Shown here in pieces: positions 55,505 to 64,000 of a stretch of 64,000 bases of DNA (position 1 is the first letter of the stretch; every line of letters begins with the position of its first letter). The position numbers and the translations under genes are program-made. This DNA is from Cepaea nemoralis (taxonomy: Eukaryota; Mollusca; Gastropoda; Stylommatophora; Helicidae), in contig JACEFZ010018348.1 of the NCBI GenBank assembly GCA_014155875.1, forward strand, positions 333,001-397,000. Direction: 5' to 3'. The notes under the pieces were generated by a model. It saw only the letters and a program-made list of their open reading frames with translations, was not told the origin of the DNA and ran no database searches.

Positions 55505-56135
55505 ATACTAGTGTGAAATATTCTTCAACAGGTGATTTGGTACAATTATCTTGGAACAGTCATAACATCTGATGGGAGATGCCTTGAAGAGATTAGAACA
55601 AGAATCGCCATGGCGAAAGTAGCCTTTAGCAAGATGAAAAACATTCTGACCAATAAAAAGATGTCAATTGAAACGAGAAAAAGAGTGTTGAGGGGATACA
55701 TAAAGCATGTTCTTTTGTATGGATGTGAAACTTGGACAATGGGCAGTCAAGCTGAAAAACATCTGATGCCTGCAGAAATGTGGTTTCTGAGGAAAATGCA
55801 AAGAATACCATGGACAGACAGAAAAACCAATGACCAAGTACTACAGGAGACAAATGAACATCGTAAACTAATTAGAGAAATTAGACGTAGACAGTCAAAA
55901 TTTTTTGGACATGTTATGAGTAGAAATGGATTGGAGAACTTGGTGACAACTGGCGAGATCGAAGGAAACAGACCAAGAGGCATACCGAGAGGAAAATACC
56001 TGGATGGCTTGGCCACATGGCATGGACGAGACAGGAACACTGAGCTGATCCACGACACTGGTGATCGAGTGAAATGGCGAGTCATGACCGCCCACGCTTT
56101 CCGGCATGGCACATGATTGATTGATTGAGTGTGTT
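55505..56135 (+). mobile_element. RTE-like LINE C-terminal fragment with (ATTG)n tail
   Basis: The 194-codon open stretch (55532-56116) reads YNYLGTVITSDGRCLEE, LLYGCETWTMGSQAEKH, WFLRKMQRIPWTD, FFGHVMSRNGLENLV and ends FRHGT. This is the post-RT region of RTE-like LINEs. It ends with gattgattgattgag, then an 18-base G tract (56136-56153). Well preserved, so relatively young. Confidence 0.88.
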
Positions 56136-56199
56136 GGGGGGGGGGGGGGGGGGTGGCTTATACACCTTACAATCGGGGGCAGTACATGTTTTTGTTTTT

Positions 56200-56470
56200 T
56201 GGTGTGCGTTGCATATCCCTTACAGGACATTGCAGTCAACATCAGCATTTTTCGGCTGCTGTTGATGTGCTAGGCAAGTTTTACGTTGAGTAGTTTGCCA
56301 TTGCTTGCTGAAGAACCGGCTCACATACCCACGTAAGTTACCAGCGTGGCATGATCCGCTGCCGAATCTTGCGCAGCTGTTTTCCCCCACATGGATATGA
56401 AGGATTACGAACAACGTCGTCAACTCCTTGGCCAGGGAGACCAGTGAGCCTTCAGTAATATACATGCCAT
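56200..56470 (-). repeat. D-family repeat (SINE-like)
   Basis: Minus-sense: ctccctggccaaggagttg, cagctgcgcaagattcggc, taacttacgtgggtatgtg, agcaatggcaaactactc, ending gtcctgtaagggatatgc. Same order as 45110-45350. Confidence 0.75.
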
Positions 56471-56653
56471 CCAACTGTAGCAGTACACTTGATTGCCTTC
56501 AATAATATACATGCGGTCCAACTGTAGCAACCTTTATCACACTGTACTCCCACTATGCCGCTTCTTGGTACAGCTCAGTAGATCAGCTTATTACCCTGCC
56601 TCGTATAGAATGGATGAGAACTCACTCTTTCTTAATGCTGCGCACACTCAACA

Positions 56654-57197
56654 ATTAACACTGCCATCAGCTACTGGAACTTTCCAGATTAACACTGCCT
56701 TCAGCTACCGGAACTTTGCAGATTAACACTGCCATCAGCTACTGGAACTTTCCAGATTAACACTGCCATCAGCTACTGGAACTTTCCAGATTAACACTGC
56801 CATCAGCTACTGGAACTTTCCAGATTAACACTGCCATCAGCTACTGGAACTTTCCAGATTAACACTGCCATCAGCTACTGGAACTTTCCAGATTAACACT
56901 GCCATCAGCTACTGGAACTTTCCAGATTAACACTGCCTTCAGCTACCGGAACTTTGCAGATTAACACTGCCATCAGCTACTGGAACTTTCCAGATTAACA
57001 CTGCCATCAGCTACTGGAACTTTCCAGATTAACACTGCCTTCAGCTACCGGAACTTTGCAGATTAACACTGCCATCAGCTACTGGAACTTTGCAGATTAA
57101 CACTGCCATCAGCTACTGGAACTTTGCAGATTAACACTGCCATCAGCTACTGGAACTTTCCAGATTAACACTGCCATCAGCTACTGGAACTTTCCAG
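56654..57197 (+). repeat. 34-bp minisatellite, exactly 16 copies, three variants
   Basis: The unit is attaacactgccatcagcta plus ctggaactttccag, spanning 544 bp or 16 x 34. Three versions occur: A (catcag..tact..ttcc), B (cttcag..tacc..ttgc; units 2, 9 and 12) and C (catcag..tact..ttgc; units 13 and 14). The order is A B A A A A A A B A A B C C A A. It lies in SPHK intron 1. Confidence 0.97.
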
Positions 57198-57884
57198 ATC
57201 TTAGAAACAGGGAAAAACGTCAGTTAGCAATTAGGATAACAACAAAAAAAACAGACGGACGGGGAATGGAAGAAGGAGGCAGTGCAAAGTTGGATGTTGG
57301 CTACGGACTGGTGTTGGCACAAGAAACAGTGGCTGTAATTGAATTAGCAGAAGAAGAGGATATTAATTGACTGCTACACTGTGTCGCCACAGAACCAACG
57401 AACATAACTAGACATGTATTTTACGGAGCACCGAGACGAACATACGGGTGGAGTGACAGAAGGTCGGCCGAGGTCGAATGGACGCATAATATTTATTTGA
57501 AAGCCAGGTTAGTTTTGGTATTATCAATATATTCATGTCAATAGAACTTAGGTCCCGCCTGGCGGCACAGGCCCCTAAGTGACGGAAATATTTGATTGAT
57601 TACAAACGTACCTATGAGCTGTTATAATTAAATAACGTTATGGTCAATCGTAAATCCGGGAGTTGGCTTCGTCACTCACGAGTTCCAGCTTCGATGTTGC
57701 TATTGTTTTACAAGTTATATGAGTTATATGGAGCCAAAGAATTTGACATGCTGTTGGACGTTGAGTTATCAGTTGTTAATGCGGAACCAATAGCGTGGCA
57801 ATGTGGCATTGTAATTCCTTTTCTGTATTTACCATGATGATGTGATAATCAGTAAAAAGAAGTTAATTACATTATTCATTAGTT
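57198..57884. other. SPHK intron; possible non-LTR 3' end around 57400-57600
   Basis: taggtcccgcctggcggcac followed by ggcccctaagtgacgg and a gattgatt tail (57540-57600) looks like the 3' end of a non-LTR element. No coding domain is identified. Confidence 0.35.
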
Positions 57885-57945
57885 TAGTTTAGTCGATGGA
57901 TCAACATCACAGCACACGGGTGTAACCCATAAGTCTTCATTTGTC
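57885..57945 (-). mobile_element. tRNA-SINE E family, 3' fragment
   Basis: agtttagtttagtcgatgg, cacacgggtgtaacccataa match 7735-7790. Only the tail-side 60 bp are present. Confidence 0.6.
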
Positions 57946-58324
57946 TATGCTGCTTTTATCTATGTAGGCAATGACTAACCGGTTAGATGGAATGTAGCCC
58001 TGTCGTCATACCCCAGATTTTATATGGAACTTTCCGGTATCTCCGTTTGTTCTCACTATACATTGACTATTTCCATGTAAGCATTTGCATAAGTTTAACA
58101 AATGAGGCTGTCTTGTAGCTTCCATTTGTTAAATGTAGTTTGCGTAATATTCTACATATTCCTTGCTTTCTGGAGTAATGCGTTAGTGCAATTTGTGTTT
58201 TTCTACATCTCATTTGTAATTCACCAAGTTAATGTTTGATGGTGGAGCAGAGCTTGAAGTGAGAAATGCCTCCCCTACCCCTCCCTATTTTGATGATTAT
58301 GAGGTTATTGACATTCCTGTAGTG
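57946..58324. other. SPHK intron, nothing recognised
   Basis: No gene or element signature. Confidence 0.4.
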
Positions 58325-58550
58325 TTAGCTGCATGTCCTTTACAGGACATGGCAGTCAACCCCAACATTTATTGGCTGTTCATGATTCCTGGGCAAGTTT
58401 ACGTTCAGTAGTTTGCCATTGCTTTCTGAACGACCGGCACCCATACCATTTCATAAAAACCAACACAATCACCTGCAGCTGTGTTTCGAGCGTGTTATGC
58501 GAGATTACAGGCTGCTGCCATAACCCCTTCTCCACGGAGCCGGTTAGATA
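58325..58550 (-). repeat. D-family repeat (SINE-like)
   Basis: gtttacgttcagtagtttgc, ctttctgaacgaccggcac, gcgagattacaggctgctg. Collinear with 45425-45605. Confidence 0.7.
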
Positions 58551-59359
58551 AGGAATCCTGTAGAGATTGTCCTCAAATAATGTTCTCTGTTCTGAACATT
58601 TCAGACACTCTTGCAGCAGATGTTTAAATGTAATTTACCAATTCCACTTTCAGTAGTACCTCCTATCTGTAGTTTATTGAATAACAGGTATTTCAGCTTA
58701 TGTCTAGTGTGCTGGACAGTTTGACATCATAGCTTGGAGAAACATCAGTATCAGAAATTACTGGCAGCACACATGACAGAGGGATGTGTATTCATGATCA
58801 CCAATGCCACATGGCATTGACTATAAGAATATGTCCACTTGCCTCTATAACTGCTTAAGACAGACTCCTTGGTTTTAAGCCTCATCTCTGTTTCAGGCTG
58901 AGGTATACTTCCACCTTATTTTGTTAATGTGTCAGTCTCTTCAATGTAGTGGGTCAGTCATTTTTCTTGTGTGTGGTGAGTATGCTGTGACTGCAGTTCT
59001 ATGAGACTCATTATTCTCTCCAGGTTACCGTGACAGTCCTATGACATGTTGGCCAGGTGGCAAGGCTTCGAAACCACTGCCTAGAGTTTAGGCAGCAACA
59101 ACAACTCCAGTTCCTGTTATTTTGAAAACGGTCTTCCACGACTGGACTCAGATTGTTGATTAAGAGGTGGAGCCACACCTCTGAGCCATGTGGATCTGAT
59201 ACATATTTAATAGAGAGTCAGGGTTGTGGAGGAACATTATCACCCAGGCAAGTTAGCATCGCACTTGAAGAAAGGGGAATGTGTTCAAGGATGTAACACC
59301 AGCAACTGCATCCAATGCCTGTGTTATATTTGTTCTTTAGTTACACTCCTATGATTACA
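58551..59359. other. SPHK intron, nothing recognised
   Basis: No gene or named repeat; mixed composition. Confidence 0.35.
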
Positions 59360-59635
59360 AACAAACAAAGTAAATGACCCTGTTTGCATGCCATTGTGGA
59401 TATGGTGCTAGACCCACATTTTCTTGACCAAACAGCACTGGATGGCTGATGCGTCGGTACCATGCCGGACATTTCCCAGAAAATGTTCTAGAAGCCTTTC
59501 TGCAAGGCTGAGTTGACCCTGGAGCTGTGGGATCATGAACAATAATCCCACCTCTAGGCGAACTTGAACCTTTCATGACTACGCAGCAAGGCAAGTGTGC
59601 TAGCAACTAGGCCACCTTGTCTCCTCTCATAATTG
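59360..59635 (-). mobile_element. tRNA-derived SINE (B family)
   Basis: Minus-strand head aaggtggcctagttgctag, then gtagtcatgaaaggttcaag, followed by the typical body (ggtcaactcagccttgc). It ends about 70 bp before the SPHK exon at 59704. Confidence 0.7.
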
Positions 59636-59703
59636 TATCATAAATCCTATTTGCATGAATATAAATACTAATAAAACATGCATTGTTGACATATAATCTG
59701 TAG

Positions 59704-59853
59704 ACATTCCCAACTGTGTACCTCCACCAAGAGGAAGAATGCTGCTGCTCATTAACCCACACAGTGGACCAGGCAAAGCTCACACAATCTTCAAGAATGA
59801 GATTGCTCCCATGTTGTTTGAGGCATCCATTCCATACAAAGCAATCATAACAG
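59704..59853 (+). CDS. SPHK: SPHK exon: start of the lipid-kinase (DAGK) catalytic domain
   Basis: Acceptor ctgtag, donor gtaagt, 150 nt. Two bases complete an Asp codon, then IPNCVPPPRGRMLLLINP, HSGPGKAHTIFKNEI and FEASIPYKAIIT. This is the first conserved block of sphingosine and diacylglycerol-type kinases, in which the NP..G.GKA loop binds nucleotide. In most sphingosine kinases this loop has a Gly-Gly doublet; here the first Gly is Ser (NPHSGPGK). The exon ends after the first base of a Glu codon, which the next exon completes (E-YAGHA), matching the TERxxHA motif of human SPHK1 and SPHK2. Confidence 0.94.
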
Positions 59854-59934
59854 GTAAGTTTACGTAGCAATATGTTTTGCAAACCTGTGAACATTTATAT
59901 TTAGAGTATTTCAATCTTTACTGACCTCGCAGAG

Positions 59935-60295
59935 CTGGAGGTAGTAGACTATTTCACATATCTAGAACCAGAGGTAAACAATAAATTATCCCTAGATCAG
60001 GAAATCGATATCAGTATTGGTAAGGCAGCAACAGCAATGAACAGGTTAACAGAGAGAGTCTGGGAGAACAGAAAGCTTACTGCAATAACAAAAGTCCTGG
60101 TCTATCAAGCCTGTGTCTTTAGTACTCTTTATTTAGAGCAATGAAGCTTGGTCAACTTACTCACACCAAAAGAAACAGCTTTCATATGTGGTGTCTCCGA
60201 AGAGTACTTGGTATCAAGTGGCAAGAAAAAAAGTCACCAATACTGAAATATTGGAAAGATCAGGTTGTGTGATGGTTTGTCCCATGCTCAGTCCT
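59935..60295 (+). mobile_element. LINE fragment (post-RT region)
   Basis: Reads ELEVVDYFTYLEPEVNNK, then IGKAATAMNRLTERVWENRK and KVLVYQACVFSTLYLE, the FTYLGS..SIGKAA..YQACVLSTLLYG block of RTE-type LINEs, with a stop in the YG position. Confidence 0.75.
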
Positions 60296-60304
60296 CATAG
60301 ACTT

Positions 60305-60885
60305 AGCCAGTTAGTTAGTTAGTTGTGGTTCCAACTTCACGGCATCAGGTCGTCCCCTTTATGCTCCATTCCTGTGCCAGTGAATATCACACAAAATGCT
60401 CCTCACTGCCCAATGTGAAAAGTGGAAAAGACAGGAGTTTTGGCAAGCCAATGATGGAATCGGCAGTCACCAGAAAGACTTCATTGACCTGGTTCTTATC
60501 CCATATGGCTTGGTCTCTTTCTGCAGGGTGACCCACCAAAATCAACACACAATTAAAACTCTGTAGCTCCAGCGATGACCCCCAGGAGTCTCAGAGAAAA
60601 ATGCACTCCTGAACTGAAAAGGCAAACCAGTCATTTCAGCAACAGCCAGCCGCCATCGTTCCGAACATGCAGTTCATGCTACACATTACCGCGGACAGAT
60701 GTAAAAGCATTCCATACGAAATTCACAGCTCACAGTGTCGCGCCCAAACCCGCTGCATAGAACTGCATGCTGTGTTTTCTAAACCACGTTTTGACTTCAC
60801 ATTCAACTTCGACGTCATTCGCGAAATGTTTCCCGCCAAGGTGGGTTTCCTGTTTATGCTGACAAATGTAAAGCGCTGCATAGCT
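60305..60885 (-). repeat. T-family repeat
   Basis: Starts gttagttagttagttgtgg, then atcaggtcgtccccttt, gtgaaaagtggaaaagacag, gttcatgctacacattacc, gcgtcgcgcccaaacccgc-like text. Collinear with 51215 and 32385. Confidence 0.8.
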
Positions 60886-61220
60886 GGGTAGAAAAAAGTT
60901 ACGAGGACGAGTCATTAAGTAAGTCACACAGTTCTGTGGAATGGCAGGTAAATGAAAACAAAGCACGCAGTTCTATGCAGCCAGTTTGGGAGGACTGATA
61001 AAACGATGGGATAAGTGCATCAATGTTGGTGGAAATTATGTTGAGAAATAAAGGGACAATGTATGTATAAAAATAAACAGGTTTCAAGTTGTTACCATCT
61101 TTAGTTATTTTTCTGCAGCCATTTGTGACTTACTTATTAACTTACCCTCGTACAAGATATTGTTGTATTTTAAAAGCGTATTTCCTTAGTGAATTTAAAC
61201 TAAGAAACCATTAACAGTAG

Positions 61221-61286
61221 TGCACAATTTCTTGCCCGACATATTTCACTGGATCTTGTCAGTGCATCCTGCAGAGTTATATATCA
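61221..61286 (-). repeat. Penelope-associated terminal motif, copy 4
   Basis: Minus-sense ataactctgcaggatgcact, gacaagatccagtgaaatat, gtcgggcaagaaattgtgc. One of the best preserved of the five copies. Confidence 0.65.
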
Positions 61287-61582
61287 TATATTGTTGTTTA
61301 TACAGTTGTTTCATACAGTATATGAAATGCCTTTGCTTTGTTCACTATATGACCGCAGTTTAACACTTGTTGAGAAATGAACTGGGATTTTATGGCTTGA
61401 CAGTGGGGTTTCCAGAAGATCGATTAACTCTCTTTTTTTTTACTCAATCTGGTATATATGTTCAGTTACCCAATAGGCTAATTGTCATTCCATTCGATCT
61501 TCTCAAATATGCTGAAGCTTCTGCCACTAGATGCGTAAAGCCTCTGTTGTGCAACAGAAAGACTTTATATGAATCTGTGTAT

Positions 61583-61912
61583 GGGACGCAGAGGTGTTTC
61601 CAAGGCACCAGGGCCAGGTTTTATACTGGCCAAGACCTACTAACATTTCCTAGTCGTGCGTCCTGGGTGATAGATCCCTTTGGGGTCCTGGCTAACATAG
61701 TAGGATCGCTGATTCTTCCGAAGTCGGAGAGTATCTGCCTGCACGGCGAGGAACCACCAGTCTGCGCACCAATAAGCCAGACGTGGGACAACGGATACTC
61801 ACGCAAACCTCAGTCGGGTATGACATCACACTGATGTTGGACAACAGGATCATCCGACCTACAGGACTTCACACTGGAGTTCACAGCCAACGAACGCAAG
61901 CAAGCAGCAAGC
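61583..61912 (+). mobile_element. G-family retroposon with 11-bp target-site duplication
   Basis: Flanked by aatctgtgtat at 61572-61582 and 61913-61923. Starts gggacgcagaggtgtttcc and ends cgcaagcaagcagcaagc. Same start and end as 27904-28234. Confidence 0.87.
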
Positions 61913-62021
61913 AATCTGTGTATTAAATTGGGATAACAATATCCACATTTTAACAGTATTAATGACTAAACATGTTATATATTTCTGTGGAACACGTGAT
62001 TCTTCTATTTCCTTCACATGA

Positions 62022-62093
62022 AATATAACTCTGCAGTGTGCATCTGCTGAGATGCAGCGAAATATGTCAGGCAATAAATTGTTCAACCTATTG
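62022..62093 (+). repeat. Penelope-associated terminal motif, copy 5
   Basis: ataactctgcagtgtgcatc, tgctgagatgcagcgaaata, tgtcaggcaataaattg. Confidence 0.65.
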
Positions 62094-62194
62094 TTTATGG
62101 CTACTTTGTTTAAATTGTAGTATGTATTTGTGCGTATGTTTCTGGATTGTATGAGGTATGTTTTTAATACTCCCTGGGCTCTCACTGGTTGATT

Positions 62195-62470
62195 AGTTAG
62201 TTAGTCGACAGATCATCCTCATTGTACATCAAACCATTCAGTCCATAAGTGCTCGGATCCCCTCCTCAGCAAATCCCACATCGTTTAGCGGCTAACAACA
62301 CCAGTTCTGTGTTGGTTTATCAATCTTCTTTGGCTTCCTGCATAGTGTTCTTGTTTGGCCACCCCTCTTTTAATTTGCTGTTCTCGCAGACTGGCCACGG
62401 TTGTAGATTCACAGTCATCACTTGGTTCACGCAAAAGTCTTACTACTTGTTTGGCCACCCCTCTTTTTTT
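62195..62470 (-). mobile_element. LINE-B 3'-end fragment with local duplication
   Basis: gttagttagtcgacagatca to cactaatctgttctcgca-like text parallels 52028-52295. The stretch ttgtttggccacccctctttt occurs at 62352 and again at 62449, a roughly 97-bp offset duplication at the truncated 5' end. Confidence 0.8.
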
Positions 62471-62813
62471 CTCTTGTTGATTGTGTTGACATGCTATGAG
62501 ACAGTAAACTACATTCTTGGAAGCCCAGGGAACTTGGTGTTTGGTGCACTGGCTTACAAACATGATGATCTTGGGCTGAGTAATGGCACAGTTGGATTTG
62601 TCCAGCCATTGTGGCTCTAGTATCGAACCAGTTATGGCAATGGAAACAGGTCTTTTTATTTTGTCTGGGAACGAAAGGTGGTGGGGACGACAGCTGGCTA
62701 CCCTGCTTGATTGTTCTGTGATATTGTACATGTTAACCCCTTACACTTCACATCCCAAGGATTTGCCTGTCCTTTCTATAGTTGACTTTCACTTGACTTG
62801 TCTGTTTATCCAG
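62471..62813. other. SPHK intron, unassigned
   Basis: No domain recognised in the open stretches. It ends in the acceptor of the SGDG exon. Confidence 0.35.
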
Positions 62814-62908
62814 AGTACGCTGGACATGCAAGTGAACTCATGAAGACCATCAACCTGTCTGAGTGGTATGGTGTGGTCATTGTCTCTGGGGATGGTCTCA
62901 TTTTTGAG
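62814..62908 (+). CDS. SPHK: SPHK exon: SGDG catalytic motif
   Basis: Acceptor gtttatccag, donor gtaatc, 95 nt, ending in phase 0. The translation YAGHASELMKTINL, SEWYGVVIVSGDGLIFE aligns to HARELV..LSEWDGIVTVSGDGL of SPHK2. The SGDG motif contains the residues that bind ATP and the catalytic Asp of the family. The rest of the catalytic domain lies beyond position 64000. The preceding 300 bp of intron hold a LINE-B 3' fragment and unassigned sequence. Confidence 0.95.
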
Positions 62909-63875
62909 GTAATCTTTGTTTGTTTTGTTTTATTTGTTTGTACCCCAGTTATTCAAAGTTATCTGTGTGTCTTTTCTTGACAGTACAGTTCCAATCTTTT
63001 AAAGGTGAACGGGTGTTCTAAGGCCCCATAAAGTGAGTTTTTATCTGTCAAAGGTGGCTGTAATAGCTTTTTAAAAAATCTACATATTTCAAATGAGGTT
63101 CCACGAAGGATACATTTTAAAACCATATTGTTATGACCTCTCATAAAGTGTATTTAATCTATCTTGCATCTGATTTTGTGTGGTACAGGAAGGCAATGTT
63201 GTCAGCAAAGCCAACATCAAGTTAATTGTTAATGAAAGCTCTGTGGCTGTACCATTACAAAATTAAAGATGATACTTCCCTGTTCAGTCACAATGTTAAC
63301 CATAAATGTTTCTGTTTTCATTTCCAGGCTCTCTCTAAACAGAGTTTGAAATCAAGAATAGAAACATTCTAGAATCATGGATTTGTATTATGTTTTAAGT
63401 TAGTCAAGTTATCCTATCAGTTTTCATTCTTTACTAAAACAAATTAGTTATGTTAGTCTTGCAGTTTTCATATTTTACAGAAATGAATTAGTCATGTTAT
63501 AGTGTTTTTTTGTTGTTGTTGCCTCAATATAAAATTCAATATCTCAGTAACCAACTGAGGGAAAATGATGAGATTTAGTATATAACCTTATTATTATGTC
63601 CACCCGCCAAAAAAATTTTGTTCTGGAGATTGTACAGCAGATTTCAATGTTTGTTTATATGCTGTATATATTTTTCTGCCCCGCCATTAATGCCATCATT
63701 TTAAGAGTATTACAGCGCCAGCAAGACACATTCGCGCTATTTTTAAAAATGTCTGGCGGTCTTTCATTTTTGCACAGACAGTGTTATAGTTCAGAGGTGT
63801 CGTCAAACTGTGGGTTCTTTCATGAAACGTGATTATATAAATAAACTAGCTGGCTCAGCCCGGCTCCTGGCGGAG

Positions 63876-63908
<33 letters not shown>

Positions 63909-64000
63909 ATCTTATCTAATCTTATCTATCTATCTATCTAATCTACCTGCCTGCCGGCCGGCCGTCCGACCGACCGATATCTATCTATCTATCTATCGAT
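62909..64000. other. SPHK intron to window end; TCTA microsatellite
   Basis: AT-rich intron without recognised exons. From 63877 onward (TCTA)n runs are interrupted by tgcctgccggccggccgtcc, with more TCTA to 64000. Confidence 0.6.

Noticed and set aside
61367..61834. 155-codon open frame as a gene
   Set aside because: Its second half is the G-family retroposon, bounded by a target duplication; the first half shows no domain.

Overview
This is an animal nuclear genome window. It carries two split protein-coding genes on the + strand in a very repeat-rich setting. The intron-exon layout, the many non-LTR retrotransposons, the tRNA-derived SINEs, and the eEF2 kinase and sphingosine kinase sequences together suggest an invertebrate, most likely a mollusc. 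That assignment is inference; the 18S rRNA fragment at 29029-30318 could settle it by alignment.

Gene 1 is eukaryotic elongation factor 2 kinase (EEF2K). Nine exons lie between 2417 and 31201, all phase-compatible, covering about 530 codons from the catalytic lysine of the alpha-kinase domain to the stop codon. The N-terminal part lies upstream of the window. Its introns hold most of the mobile DNA described here: RTE-like LINE remnants, a Penelope-like remnant with a triplicated GIY-YIG segment, a piggyBac-like element and a Kolobok/Mutator-like element sharing one TTAA site, and a nearly intact EN-RT-RNase H LINE with a 12-bp target-site duplication. The last intron also contains an 18S rRNA/external-spacer fragment fused to a SINE inside one 13-bp target-site duplication.

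The region from 31.2 to about 53.5 kb is intergenic. It contains a degenerate repeat that starts at the EEF2K stop codon, several minisatellites (including a 61-bp unit in exactly 16 copies and a 69-bp unit derived from a reverse-transcriptase motif), LINE remnants and many SINEs.

Gene 2 is a sphingosine kinase (SPHK). Its first coding exon is 53555-54098, followed by exons at 59704-59853 and 62814-62908; the gene runs off the right edge. Its introns hold LINE fragments, a 34-bp minisatellite in exactly 16 copies, and more SINEs.

The main structural theme is retroposition. At least three LINE types have short repeats that share their 3' ends or tails: the GAA tail (LINE-A with SINE-A), the CTAA tail (LINE-B with the T family), and the CKGYA 3' end (an RTE-like LINE with the D family). 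Many insertions are bounded by target-site duplications that can be read directly in the sequence.
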